A program made the translations under genes and the position numbers. A stretch of 64,000 bases of DNA from Rhizobium sp. BT04 (lineage in GTDB: Bacteria; Pseudomonadota; Alphaproteobacteria; Rhizobiales; Rhizobiaceae). The notes under the pieces are model-generated. The model saw nothing but the letters and a program-made list of their open reading frames with translations. It ran no database searches and was not told the DNA's origin. Where the stretch lies: contig NZ_CP125652.1 of the NCBI RefSeq assembly GCF_030053135.1, positions 3,838,501-3,902,500 of the forward strand. The letters run 5' to 3'. Of the stretch, positions 47,690 to 56,714 are shown in pieces. Positions within the stretch are counted from its first letter, which is position 1, and every line of letters begins with the position of its first letter.

Positions 47690-47901
47690 CGGACGAACTC
47701 TCTACAAATGACCGAAAATGTGCTGGCGGAGCATGTCTGCCCCGGGCGGAGATGTTCCCGCCCGCAAAGACGCTGCCATCCTATCCGCCAGCGAATGGTA
47801 AAGATCGAATCATGAAAAGCCGACCGGTCGAATAAACTTTTCGTCAGGGTTACCGTTCGGTTTGGAAAGACGGTTTGCAAATGGTAAAGCCGGAATCATG
47901 A

Positions 47902-47939
47902 CCGGAGAACGAAGCGGACGCCGGAGAATGAAGCGGACA
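47902..47939. repeat. 19-bp tandem repeat at the start of tag
   Basis: CCGGAGAACGAAGCGGACG (47902-47920) and CCGGAGAATGAAGCGGACA (47921-47939) agree at 17 of 19 positions. Each contains GGAGAA, so the SD region is duplicated. The second copy also forms a four-codon ORF whose stop overlaps the tag start (ATGA). Confidence 0.75.
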
Positions 47940-48568
47940 TGAGCGCGACAGGCATCATCATCGGCGAGGACGGCAGGAGCCGCTGCCACTGGCACGCCAA
48001 TCTGCCGGATTATCTCCGCTATCACGACGAGGAATGGGGCCGCCCCGTCACCGACGACATCCGCCTCTTCGAGAAGATCTGCCTCGAGGGCTTCCAGTCG
48101 GGCCTTTCCTGGCTGACCATCCTGCGCAAGCGTGAGAACTTCCGCGCCGCCTTCGCCGCCTTCGACTTCGAGAAGGTCGCCCTCTTCGGCGAGGAAGATA
48201 TCGCTCGCTGCCTTGCAGATGCCGGCATCATCCGCCATCGCGGCAAGATCGTCTCCACGATCAACAACGCCAAGCGCGCGATCGCGCTCCGGGACGAATT
48301 CGGCTCGCTCGCCCATTACTTCTGGCGCTACGAGCCCGGCCACAACGAAAGGCCGGCGATCGTCGACCGCGATCATATCGTCGCCAATCCGACGACCCCG
48401 ACATCCGTGGTCATTTCGAAGGATCTGAAGAAGCGCGGCTGGACCTTTGTCGGCCCGACTACAGTTTATGCCTTCATGCAGGCGATGGGCCTCGTCAACG
48501 ATCATCTGGAGGGCTGTTACTGCCGGGCCGAGGTCGAGGCGATGCGCGCCGCCCTGGTTCGCCCATGA
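47939..48568 (+). CDS. tag: DNA-3-methyladenine glycosylase I
   Basis: 209 residues. RCHWHANLPDYLRYHDEEWG with zinc-binding Cys/His, FEKICLEGFQSGLSWLTILR and KRENFRAAFAAFDFEKVALF, then GPTTVYAFMQAMGLVNDHLE, are Tag hallmarks. It removes 3-methyladenine from alkylated DNA. The start is preceded by the tandem GGAGAA repeat. It overlaps the next gene by 4 nt. Confidence 0.95.
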   Translation: MSATGIIIGEDGRSRCHWHANLPDYLRYHDEEWGRPVTDDIRLFEKICLEGFQSGLSWLTILRKRENFRAAFAAFDFEKVALFGEEDIARCLADAGIIRHRGKIVSTINNAKRAIALRDEFGSLAHYFWRYEPGHNERPAIVDRDHIVANPTTPTSVVISKDLKKRGWTFVGPTTVYAFMQAMGLVNDHLEGCYCRAEVEAMRAALVRP

Positions 48569-49068
48569 AAGATCTATCCGTGAGAACATTGATAACAGCC
48601 GCTGCCCTGCTCCTCCTGACGGTCCCCGCCATGGCGCAGACGCCGCAGCTCGATCCCGGCGAGAAACTGGAGAAGCTGCAGTTCCCGGCCGTCACCATGC
48701 AGCTGCAGGGCTGGACGAAGTTCGGCAACAGCCATGTCTATACGCTGCCGGTGCGCGCCGGCCAGCACGTGAAAATCAGCTTTGCGACGAAGAGCAAGTT
48801 CGCCTTCCTGGCGATCTTCGACCTGTCGAAGCCGGATGACGAGGCCTTTTTCGGCACCGACGAGGACGGCACGAGCTTCGAGACGACGGTCAAGGAAAAT
48901 ACCACCTGGCTGCTGCGTCCCTATTATTCCAAGGTCTCGCCGCGCCGCGGCCTCGGCGCCCCCTTCAGCGTCCTGATCGAGCCCTTGGCGGCCGCCCCGC
49001 CGCCGCCGCAAAAGCCGGCCGAGCCGGAGCGCCCATCGCTGTTTCCGAAGGCGCCCGCCAAGCAATGA
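48565..49068 (+). CDS. secreted protein, unknown function
   Basis: 167 residues, overlapping tag by 4 nt. The signal peptide (LITAAALLLLTVPAMA) is cleaved before QTPQL. The mature beta-rich domain includes VYTLPVRAGQHVKISFATKS and FLAIFDLSKPDDEAFFGTDE, reminiscent of pre-peptidase C-terminal-like folds (loose resemblance). The end is Pro-rich (AAPPPPQKPAEPERPS). Function unknown. Confidence 0.72.
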   Translation: MKDLSVRTLITAAALLLLTVPAMAQTPQLDPGEKLEKLQFPAVTMQLQGWTKFGNSHVYTLPVRAGQHVKISFATKSKFAFLAIFDLSKPDDEAFFGTDEDGTSFETTVKENTTWLLRPYYSKVSPRRGLGAPFSVLIEPLAAAPPPPQKPAEPERPSLFPKAPAKQ

Positions 49069-49078
49069 GATAAAAATC

Positions 49079-49783
49079 TTAAGCGAGCCGGTCGATCAGG
49101 TCGCGCAATTCGCCGAGATGGCCGATCTTGCGGAACCGCGGCGCCTCCGTCGGTTCGTCGACATGTTCCAGCACCCAGGTGAGTTCGTGCGGCACGAAGA
49201 CGCCGTAGCTGCCGGCGGCGATTGCCGGCACGATGTCCGATTTCAGCGAATTGCCGACCATCATCGCCCGCTCCGGCCCGTCCCCGACCTTGGCGAAGAT
49301 GCGGCGGTAGGTGACGGCTGTTTTGTCGGAGACGATCTCGACCGCATCGAAGAAATCGCCGAGCCCGGATTGGGCGAGCTTGCGCTCCTGATCGAACAGA
49401 TCGCCCTTGGTGATCATCACAAGCAGATATTTGCCGGCAAGCCCCTCCAGCGTGTCGCGCACATGTGGCATGGTCTCGACCGGATGGGAGAGCAGGTCGC
49501 GGCCGGTATCGAGGATCTTGGCGATCACGCCTGCGGGCACCTTGCCCTCGGTGATCTCGATCGCCGTTTCGATCATTGACAGTGTGAAACCCTTGATGCC
49601 GAAGCCATAGTGGCGAAGGTTGCGTTTCTCGGCTTCCAGCAGCCGTTCGGAAATCTTCGGTCCTTCGGCGAAATCGGCAAGCAGGCTGGTGAAATGCGCT
49701 TCCGTCAGCCGGTAATATTGTTCGTTCTGCCAAAGCGTATCGTCGGCATCGAAGCCGATCGTGGTCAGTGGTCGCGTCGCCAT
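49079..49783 (-). CDS. HAD-superfamily hydrolase
   Basis: 234 residues. GFDADDTLWQ is motif I with the nucleophile Asp and general-acid Asp. MITKGDL is motif II, and VGNSLKSDIVPAIAAG holds motif IV. The cap domain (about 20-110) is helical, placing it in subfamily I. It probably dephosphorylates a small metabolite. It is convergent with the secreted-protein gene (11-nt gap) and divergent from the aldo/keto reductase across 230 nt with nothing recognisable. Confidence 0.88.
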   Translation of the reverse strand: MATRPLTTIGFDADDTLWQNEQYYRLTEAHFTSLLADFAEGPKISERLLEAEKRNLRHYGFGIKGFTLSMIETAIEITEGKVPAGVIAKILDTGRDLLSHPVETMPHVRDTLEGLAGKYLLVMITKGDLFDQERKLAQSGLGDFFDAVEIVSDKTAVTYRRIFAKVGDGPERAMMVGNSLKSDIVPAIAAGSYGVFVPHELTWVLEHVDEPTEAPRFRKIGHLGELRDLIDRLA

Positions 49784-50013
49784 ATGCGTACCTCTCGAAA
49801 TCAGGCCGGCAATCTACCGGCCGCCTGTGTCGAGACAAGGGCGTCGCCTGCGCGGCAAGACGGCGTTGAAAAGCTCCGGCGCCGCACTACATCGAACCTG
49901 CCTCACCCTGCAGCCAGCCACGGCTGTGCCTGTCACGCGCAGGCTAATAATCAAAAAATGAAGTTCAGCGGTTCGCAAGCCTCTTGCGGCAGACACAAAG
50001 GATTTTTTCGACC

Positions 50014-51063
50014 ATGCGTTACAATCAACTCGGAAATACGGGACTTTTCGTCTCGGAAATCTGCCTGGGCACCATGACCTTCGGCGAAGCCAAACAGGGC
50101 AGCATGTGGGGCGCCATCGCCGATGTCGATCAGGATGCCGCCGACCGGATCGTCGAGCGCTCGCTTGGCGCAGGCGTCAATTTCATCGATACGGCCGACG
50201 TCTATTCATCCGGCGAGTCCGAAAGGCTGCTCGGCCAGGCGCTGAAGAACCTCGACGTGCCCCGCAAGGACGTGGTCATCGCCACCAAGGTCTACGGCGT
50301 CATGGGCGACAAGCCCAACGACCGCGGCGCCTCGCGCGGCCACATCATGGATTCCGTCGAGGCGAGCCTGCAGCGCCTGCAGACCGATCATATCGATCTC
50401 TACCAGATCCACGCGACCGATACGGTGACGCCGATCGAGGAGACGCTGCGCGCTCTTGACGATCTCGTTTCCCGCGGTCTCGTGCGCTATATCGGCGTCT
50501 CCAACTGGCAGGCTTGGCGTATTTCCAAGGCGCTCGGCCTCTCCGAACGCCGCGGCTTTGCCCGTTTCGAAACCGTGCAGGCCTATTATTCCATCGCCGG
50601 CCGCGATCTCGAGCGCGACATCGTGCCGATGATGCAGGAGGAAAAGCTTGGCCTGATGGTCTGGTCGCCGCTCGCCGGCGGTCTGCTCTCCGGCAAATAC
50701 GGTCCGGGCGCGCCCGGCAACGGCGAGGGCCGCCGCGCCAGTTTCGACTTCCCGCCCGTCGACAAGGACAGGGCCTGGGCCTGCGTCGCCGTCATGCGCG
50801 AGGTCGCCGAAAAACACGGCGCCAGCGTCGCCACCGTGGCGCTCGCCTATATCCTCGCCAAGCCTTTCGTCACGACGGTCATCATCGGCGCCAAGCGGGT
50901 CGACCAGCTCGACCAGAATCTAGCCGCCGTCAAGCTGAAGCTCGATGAAGACGATTTGAAGAGGCTCGACGAGGTGAGCGCCCTTGCCCCTGAATATCCG
51001 GGCTGGATGCTGTCGCGGCAAGGCGCCGGCCGCCGCCCGGCCGATTTCGAGGCGAAGGACTGA
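50014..51063 (+). CDS. aldo/keto reductase
   Basis: 349 residues from MRYNQLGNTGLFVSEICLG (AAGGA upstream; a TTG at 49984 is unlikely). NFIDTADVYSSGESERLLG, VIATKVYG and LYQIHATD give Asp, Tyr, Lys and His of the AKR tetrad. SPLAGGLLSGKYG and the end TVIIGAKRVDQLDQNL bind NADPH. It resembles YajO/AKR11-type enzymes reducing aldehydes or keto-sugars. Substrate not predictable. Confidence 0.92.
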   Translation: MRYNQLGNTGLFVSEICLGTMTFGEAKQGSMWGAIADVDQDAADRIVERSLGAGVNFIDTADVYSSGESERLLGQALKNLDVPRKDVVIATKVYGVMGDKPNDRGASRGHIMDSVEASLQRLQTDHIDLYQIHATDTVTPIEETLRALDDLVSRGLVRYIGVSNWQAWRISKALGLSERRGFARFETVQAYYSIAGRDLERDIVPMMQEEKLGLMVWSPLAGGLLSGKYGPGAPGNGEGRRASFDFPPVDKDRAWACVAVMREVAEKHGASVATVALAYILAKPFVTTVIIGAKRVDQLDQNLAAVKLKLDEDDLKRLDEVSALAPEYPGWMLSRQGAGRRPADFEAKD

Positions 51064-51108
51064 CATCATCGGCGTTGTGCCACGCCCGTCCGGGTCATGC
51101 GAATGGCT

Positions 51109-51150
51109 GCCCCTTCATCTGCTTGCAGAGGTGCAGGCAGATGAAGGGGC
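51109..51150. terminator. 14-bp perfect inverted repeat between convergent genes
   Basis: GCCCCTTCATCTGC (51109-51122) pairs with GCAGATGAAGGGGC (51137-51150); the loop holds an inner TGCA-GAGG-TGCA stem. There is no T-run, so it is a strong hairpin that could stop or stabilise transcripts from both sides. Confidence 0.55.
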
Positions 51151-51156
51151 CGCAAT

Positions 51157-52989
51157 CTACTGAGGCTTTTTCAGCGCCTTTTCCTTGGCAAAAACATTCC
51201 CGTCCTCAGCGGCACTCTCGACCCAATGTTTTTTCGGATCTTCGAAGAACATGCGGCGCTTGTGCGACTTGGCGAGCTTGTCGTCATAATATGGCTGCCA
51301 CCACTTGTCGGTGGGATCCAGTTTGCCGACGTTCACCGGGCCGCCCTTCTTGGCGATGTCGTTGATGACGTCGCGGGAATAGAAGTGGCGGAAGACGCGG
51401 TCGTATTCGGTGAGATAGATATCGGCAACACGCGTGTCGCCGCGGATCAGCAGCATATTCTCGTCGTTTGCTGTCAGCGACGCACCGGAGAAATTGGCCG
51501 ATCCGGTGCACACCAGGGGATCGTCCGAGAAGGGATCGACCAGCAGGAACTTGGTGTGGACGTAAAAGACGAAGCCGTCGCCGGACTGGCGTTCCAGCTC
51601 TTCCTTCAGGAACCACTTCTCGATCTTGAAGTTCGGGATCGGAACGATCTTCGTCACCTTTTTGCCCGTCGCGTCACGGCCGGTTCGCTCCTCGGTGAGC
51701 ATCTTCGTCTTTCCAAGGATCGCTCCGTAGGACAGTTCGAGATCGGCCGGATTGGCCTTCCTGGCAGCCTGGACTTCCGCGCTCGGCGGCTGTTCGAGAA
51801 GAATGAAGCGCATCGACGTGTCGGTGTCGGCGAGCGCGCTGAGGATTCGTTCGTCCACTTTGAAGGCTGCCGTGAACATCACCGCATTGACTGCATCGGC
51901 GGCGCGATGACCGTACCAGTCGAGCATCTTGGGGCTCGGCCGCGGGGAAAAGACCAGTGTCGTTCCCGTCCCGACGGCATTGGCCGGATTGGGCGTCAAC
52001 GCCATGGCCGCCTCAGTCGCGTCGAAATCATCAGGGTCGGCCTTCAACCCCTCCCAGAGCTGCAGATAGTTTTTCGCCATGTCGCCGTCGGTGACCTTGT
52101 GGCCGACATTCGTCTGCCCGAGAAAACCCGAGGGCGTGAAATTGGTGGAACCGGTCCAAACGGAGACCGGAATTTTTCCTTTCTTCAGCCTGACGATGAA
52201 CTTGTTGTGCGGTGTCTGCGGCCGCGTCCGCTTGAAAAGGATCTGCTCTCCCTTCCAATTCTCAGGCAGTTTCGCATCGGCAATTGCATCCCCGTTCGCC
52301 TTGGTGGCGTGATAGACGATCCTGACGTCGACCCCGCGCTCCAGCGCCGCCTTCAGCTCCAGCAATATGCGCTTGAAGGTGAATTCGTAGGCGACGATGC
52401 GCAGCGCATCGCCTGCAGGCGTTTCCCTGATGAATTCGATGCAGGCTTCCAGCAGGCCGCGCGACAGAAACGCGACCTCCTTGTTATCGGGATCGTTGTA
52501 CTCCGCATCCGACAGCGGCTTGTTCCCGAATTTTTCGGCAAAGGCCTGGCTGGCGATGGCGCCGAGATTGAACCAGATGCCGTGCTTGCCGTCGTCGTTT
52601 TGTTCGGTGGTGATGGCAAGCGTGGCCGTGTAGCGCGCCTCCAGCTTGGCGATCGGGCCGAACATGGCCGAGATCTCGAATTCGTATTTCGTGCCCGGTG
52701 AGGCGCGGTAATCGCTCCACAGAAAGCTCTGGATCGGATGTTGGTTGGTGGGAAAGCGCCCGACCTTGCCCTTCTTGATGACCGGACCGCCCTCTGGAAA
52801 CAGGTCCACGAACACCTTGAGGCCGGTCAGCCATTCCCACTGTCCATCCGCGACGCGGCGGCGAAAGGCAAAACCGTGAAAGCCCTGCAGAAGGCCTTCA
52901 TCCATATTCATCGCCAGCAGGATCGCCTTCGTTCCGGCGACGGCAAAAACCTGCAGCTTATTGTCAGGAGAAAATGCATGGACACGCAT
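51157..52989 (-). CDS. phospholipase-D-like (two-HKD) protein
   Basis: 610 residues from MRVHAFSPDNKLQ (SD GGAGG). Two HxK(x)4D-like motifs are visible: HNKFIVRLKKGKIPV then GSTNF (about 261-285), and HTKFLLVDPFSDD then TGSANFSG (about 478-505); the first lacks the usual Asp after Lys. DALRIVAYEFTFKRILLELK before the first motif is the PLDc fold. There is no signal peptide or membrane segment. PLD-like proteins can be phosphodiesterases, nucleases or lipid transferases; the substrate is unknown. No obvious operon partner exists; the DUF305 gene is 204 nt upstream. Confidence 0.78.
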   Translation of the reverse strand: MRVHAFSPDNKLQVFAVAGTKAILLAMNMDEGLLQGFHGFAFRRRVADGQWEWLTGLKVFVDLFPEGGPVIKKGKVGRFPTNQHPIQSFLWSDYRASPGTKYEFEISAMFGPIAKLEARYTATLAITTEQNDDGKHGIWFNLGAIASQAFAEKFGNKPLSDAEYNDPDNKEVAFLSRGLLEACIEFIRETPAGDALRIVAYEFTFKRILLELKAALERGVDVRIVYHATKANGDAIADAKLPENWKGEQILFKRTRPQTPHNKFIVRLKKGKIPVSVWTGSTNFTPSGFLGQTNVGHKVTDGDMAKNYLQLWEGLKADPDDFDATEAAMALTPNPANAVGTGTTLVFSPRPSPKMLDWYGHRAADAVNAVMFTAAFKVDERILSALADTDTSMRFILLEQPPSAEVQAARKANPADLELSYGAILGKTKMLTEERTGRDATGKKVTKIVPIPNFKIEKWFLKEELERQSGDGFVFYVHTKFLLVDPFSDDPLVCTGSANFSGASLTANDENMLLIRGDTRVADIYLTEYDRVFRHFYSRDVINDIAKKGGPVNVGKLDPTDKWWQPYYDDKLAKSHKRRMFFEDPKKHWVESAAEDGNVFAKEKALKKPQ

Positions 52990-53146
52990 TGTGAGCAGCC
53001 TCCGTTGGGACTCGAGAATGCAACAGGCGAGATATGCGGTGAATGAAATGCGCAGAGAATGGTGCGGATGCGGGCTGGGAACCATCCCTGAGTGCAACTT
53101 TAAATATCAAAAGCGATGAGTCAATTGCCGACTTTATCAGCCATCT

Positions 53147-53174
53147 GGGAACGCCTGATAGATCTGGCGTTCCC
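53147..53174. terminator. 9-bp hairpin after the DUF305 gene
   Basis: GGGAACGCC (53147-53155) pairs with GGCGTTCCC (53166-53174), followed on the plus strand by CTTTTC. It is downstream of the minus-strand DUF305 gene and upstream of the PLD-like gene. Confidence 0.5.
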
Positions 53175-53192
53175 CTTTTCATCTGAGATCGG

Positions 53193-53552
53193 TTACTTGC
53201 CGTGGGCCTTGAGCCAGGCGTTCATCTCGGTGATCTCCGCTTCCTGCGCCTTGATCACCGCTTCGGCGAGCTTGCGGATGTCTGGGTCCTTGCCGTATTG
53301 AAGCTCGATCTTCGCCACATCGATCGCACCTTGATGGTGAGGGATCATGCCGCGGACGAAATCGACATCGGGATCGCCTGTATATTCGATCATCATATCC
53401 TTGTGCATCTTGTCGTTCGCCTCACTGAAGGCATGGCTCGCCGTATCGTGGCTGCCCATCGGCTTGCTCATGTCCATGGGCTTGTCTTCGGCAAGGACGG
53501 GAGTGGCAACGACAGTAAGCATTGCGGTGAGGGCGATGATTTTCAGAGACAT
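53193..53552 (-). CDS. DUF305/CopM-family metal-associated protein
   Basis: 119 residues with a signal peptide ending TPVLA. The mature protein has MDMSKPMGSHD, KMHKDMMIEY and RGMIPHHQGAIDVAKIE, the DUF305 core with Met and His clusters that in CopM-like proteins bind copper. Located in the periplasm. It lies downstream of a Cys/Met-rich small protein on the same strand, supporting a metal-handling unit. Confidence 0.85.
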   Translation of the reverse strand: MSLKIIALTAMLTVVATPVLAEDKPMDMSKPMGSHDTASHAFSEANDKMHKDMMIEYTGDPDVDFVRGMIPHHQGAIDVAKIELQYGKDPDIRKLAEAVIKAQEAEITEMNAWLKAHGK

Positions 53553-53627
53553 GAGAGTTCCTTCCTCTGTCTGACAATAGGTTTGCCGGGTGGCTGAGCC
53601 ACCCGATTGGCATGGATTGCTAGGGTG

Positions 53628-53993
53628 TCAGGACAGTCGGGGAGGGGGCGCCTGCGGTGTCGGCTTGTCGTCATCCAGGGCGCGGGCAGGTGCTGGGGCA
53701 GGATAGCCGAAAACGGACTGTCCGCCATCCGTGACCGTCACCGTCGGCGGCAGCAGAAGACAGGCGGCGCAAACCGGCATATGCGCTGCGTTGCCGCTGG
53801 CGCAGGGGTCTTTCATCGGATCGGCCTTGCCTGCCGCCCCAGGCCTATCCATGCCGGCCATTTCATGGTGCATACCGTTTTCGACGGCGACCGGCGCACT
53901 CATCGACGCGCATGTCGGACAGCCCGCCCATGCGGACATGGCGCTATAGACCAGCCAGCCGAGAACCATCGTGATGAAAGCGAGCGTGCGCAT
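53628..53993 (-). CDS. small Cys/Met-rich membrane-anchored or secreted protein
   Basis: 121 residues. The N-terminus LAFITMVLGWLVYSAMSAWA is hydrophobic (signal or anchor). The rest has CPTCASM, GMHHEMAGMD, PCASG and CAACLL, all potential soft-metal ligands, and a Pro-rich tail. No domain is recognised (DUF2946-like layouts are similar). It precedes the DUF305 gene by 75 nt, and a metal (probably copper) role is inferred from composition and context. Confidence 0.6.
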   Translation of the reverse strand: MRTLAFITMVLGWLVYSAMSAWAGCPTCASMSAPVAVENGMHHEMAGMDRPGAAGKADPMKDPCASGNAAHMPVCAACLLLPPTVTVTDGGQSVFGYPAPAPARALDDDKPTPQAPPPRLS

Positions 53994-54072
53994 GATGTTT
54001 CATATAAGTGAATGCCGGGCGTAAGCCAATCCGGCTGACGGCGAACATTCGGTGACGGCATCGTTATGCCTC

Positions 54073-54834
54073 TCACCAGGCGGCAATGACCTTGTGCTCG
54101 ATCCGATAGTCCCGGCTCTCCTCGCCGAGCGGCGCGACCGGCCATGTCCAAGCCGCCTTTGCCGGCGGCGGCAAAACGCCGTGCAGCAGGTCGGCCTCCT
54201 CATGCGTCTTGCCATTGCGGTCGATGACGGCATAGGCGATGTCGGTCACCAGGCAACCGCGGCAGGGCAGCTCGGAAAGTCCGGTGAGATGCGCCGCGAT
54301 CAGTCTTTCCACGGTATCTTCAGGCAAGCGGCCGGTCTCGGCCTCATAGCGCCGTTTTACACCGCGGCCGATCTGCGACAGGAGATTGGCCGAAACCACG
54401 AAATCGAGATAGGGCACCGAGCGCAGGAAGCCGAACGGTTCGGGCTCACGGCCGGCCGCGATCGCGTCATAGCCGGAGAGATCGCGCTCGATCAGCCTAG
54501 TATTGCGATAGGTCTTGGCCGCGAGCCACAGGCGCACCGAGGCGAGATGAACGAGATCGACCAGAACGACGGTGTCGAAGCTTTTCGCCAGGTCTTCGAT
54601 CGGCACATCCCGCAGCAGGCCGGAACCGAGCACGACGGCTGTCCGCTTCTGCCGGAGGTCGGCCGCAGCCGTGCGGATCGCATTACGGCTCATCTCCTCA
54701 TGTTCGGCCCAATCCACCGCACAGCGTCCGGCCCGCGACCAGAGATTGACGGAATAGCGGATGAATTTTCGATGCGGCTTGCCGGTGAGAGGCATTGTCG
54801 CGGCATAGAGAAGCGCCTCGGTGATCATGAGCAT
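54073..54834 (-). CDS. hypothetical protein with Rossmann-like core
   Basis: 253 residues. [20 protein letters not shown] and then [20 protein letters not shown] resemble the first two strands of a nucleotide-binding fold, and [11 protein letters not shown] and [12 protein letters not shown] resemble a methyltransferase-like continuation. No SAM motif is certain. There is no signal peptide. It is divergent from hisS across 128 nt. Function unknown. Confidence 0.65.
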   Translation of the reverse strand: MLMITEALLYAATMPLTGKPHRKFIRYSVNLWSRAGRCAVDWAEHEEMSRNAIRTAAADLRQKRTAVVLGSGLLRDVPIEDLAKSFDTVVLVDLVHLASVRLWLAAKTYRNTRLIERDLSGYDAIAAGREPEPFGFLRSVPYLDFVVSANLLSQIGRGVKRRYEAETGRLPEDTVERLIAAHLTGLSELPCRGCLVTDIAYAVIDRNGKTHEEADLLHGVLPPPAKAAWTWPVAPLGEESRDYRIEHKVIAAW

Positions 54835-54962
54835 ATCCGCATTCTGATAGACGCCTCTGCTTCAATCGATTCTGCTTGCGGCTTCAAGACCCTTCGCCCT
54901 TGCCGCTCCCCGCCCAATCCGCTAGGAAACCGCCACTGTCACAGTCAGCGGAATTGCCGGAA

Positions 54963-56534
54963 ATGAACGACAAGCAGAAGAAACCGCAAAAGCTCAAGGC
55001 CCGCCTGCCGCGCGGCTTCGTCGACCGGACGGCCGCCGATATCCGCGCCGTCAACGAGATGACGGCAAAGATCCGGGAAGTCTATGAGCATTATGGTTTC
55101 GATCCTGTGGAAACGCCGCTGTTCGAATATACCGATGCGCTCGGCAAGTTCCTGCCCGACAGCGACCGGCCGAACGAGGGTGTTTTCTCGCTGCAGGACG
55201 ATGACGAGCAATGGATGTCGCTGCGCTACGACCTGACGGCGCCGCTCGCCCGCCATGTCGCCGAGAATTTCAACGAGATCCAGCTGCCCTACCGCACCTA
55301 TCGCGCCGGTTACGTCTTCCGCAACGAGAAGCCGGGTCCCGGCCGCTTCCGCCAGTTCATGCAGTTCGATGCCGATACCGTCGGCGCACCTGGTGTCCAG
55401 GCCGATGCCGAAATGTGCATGATGATGGCCGACACACTGGAAGCCCTCGGTATCAAGCGTGGCGACTATGTCATCCGCGTCAACAACCGCAAGGTTCTGG
55501 ATGGCGTGCTGGAGGCGATCGGCCTCGGCGGCGACGACAAGGCCGGCCAGCGGCTCAACGTGCTGCGCGCCATCGACAAGCTCGACAAGTTCGGCCCGGA
55601 AGGTGTGGCATTGCTGCTCGGTCCCGGTCGAAAGGATGAATCCGGCGACTTCACCAAGGGTGCCGGGCTCAACCAGGAGCAGATCGACAAGGTGCTGTTT
55701 TTCGTCGGCATCAAGAATTATGCCGAAAGCGCCGGGCGCCTGGCTGAGCTCGTTGCCGGAACCTCCAGGGGCGGTGAAGGCGTCGAGGAGCTGAATTTCA
55801 TTGGTGCGCTGGTCACCAGCGCCGGTTACGGCTCCGACCGCATCAAGATCGATCCCTCCGTCGTCCGTGGCCTCGAATATTATACCGGCCCGGTCTACGA
55901 GGCCGAACTCTCCTTCGACGTCACCAATGAAAAGGGTGAAAAGGTCGTCTTCGGTTCGGTCGGCGGCGGCGGCCGTTATGACGGTCTTGTCTCCCGCTTT
56001 ATGGGTCAGCCGGTTCCGGCGACGGGCTTCTCGATCGGCGTCTCCCGCCTGATGACGGCGCTGAAGAACCTCGGCAAGCTCGGTGCCAGCGACGTCATCG
56101 AGCCGGTGTTGGTCACCGTCATGGACGGCGATGTCGAGGCGATGGGCCGTTATCAGAAGATGACGCAGCAATTGCGCGCCGCCGGCATCCGCGCCGAGAT
56201 GTTCCAGGGCAACTGGAAGAAATTCGGTAACCAGCTGAAATATGCCGACCGCCGCGGCTGCCCCGTCGCCATCATCCAGGGCGGCGACGAGCGCGCCGAA
56301 GGTGTCGTGCAGATCAAGGATCTGATCGAAGGCAAGCGGCTCTCCGGCGAGATCGAGGACAATGCCAGCTGGCGCGAGGCGCGTGTGGCGCAGGCGACGG
56401 CGCCGGAAGCCGACCTCGTCGCCAAGGTGAAGGAAATCCTTGCCGCGCAGGCCGAGGATCGGAAAAGGGCTAGCTCCGGTTTCGAAACTTCATATGATCC
56501 CGCTCAAGCCGGTGACACAGATGACGACATTTGA
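54963..56534 (+). CDS. hisS: histidyl-tRNA synthetase
   Basis: 523 residues from [20 protein letters not shown]; an upstream frame extension (54876) is unlikely. [12 protein letters not shown] is the opening of alphaproteobacterial His[15 protein letters not shown] is motif 2 preceding [13 protein letters not shown], and [14 protein letters not shown] and GGGGRYDGL are the histidine-binding and motif 3 regions. The C-terminal anticodon-binding domain has [20 protein letters not shown]. It charges tRNA-His. It is followed by hisZ-hisG after a repeat element. Confidence 0.96.
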   Translation: MNDKQKKPQKLKARLPRGFVDRTAADIRAVNEMTAKIREVYEHYGFDPVETPLFEYTDALGKFLPDSDRPNEGVFSLQDDDEQWMSLRYDLTAPLARHVAENFNEIQLPYRTYRAGYVFRNEKPGPGRFRQFMQFDADTVGAPGVQADAEMCMMMADTLEALGIKRGDYVIRVNNRKVLDGVLEAIGLGGDDKAGQRLNVLRAIDKLDKFGPEGVALLLGPGRKDESGDFTKGAGLNQEQIDKVLFFVGIKNYAESAGRLAELVAGTSRGGEGVEELNFIGALVTSAGYGSDRIKIDPSVVRGLEYYTGPVYEAELSFDVTNEKGEKVVFGSVGGGGRYDGLVSRFMGQPVPATGFSIGVSRLMTALKNLGKLGASDVIEPVLVTVMDGDVEAMGRYQKMTQQLRAAGIRAEMFQGNWKKFGNQLKYADRRGCPVAIIQGGDERAEGVVQIKDLIEGKRLSGEIEDNASWREARVAQATAPEADLVAKVKEILAAQAEDRKRASSGFETSYDPAQAGDTDDDI

Positions 56535-56540
56535 GAGAGA

Positions 56541-56704
56541 TCTCCCCTTCGCCCCTCGGGGAGAAGGTGGCCCGAAGGGTCGGATGAGGGGGCGCCACGG
56601 CAGAAGCTGTCCTTCGCTCGCCGCTCAGGACATTCGTCGGTTACACTCCTCATCCCCCTCATCTGCCCTGTCGGGCATCTTCTCCCCGCTGGGGAGAAGA
56701 GGGA
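56541..56704. repeat. RIME1-like intergenic repeat
   Basis: Two imperfectly inverted arms (56541-56592 and 56654-56704) contain the rhizobial mosaic-element words CCCCTTCGCC...GGATGAGGGG and CCCCCTCATCTGCC...CTTCTCCCC, separated by 61 nt. This resembles the RIME1 family (recalled). It fills almost all of the gap between hisS and hisZ. AGGGAAG at its right end is at SD distance from the hisZ ATG. Confidence 0.75.
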
Positions 56705-56714
56705 AGTCAAGCCA

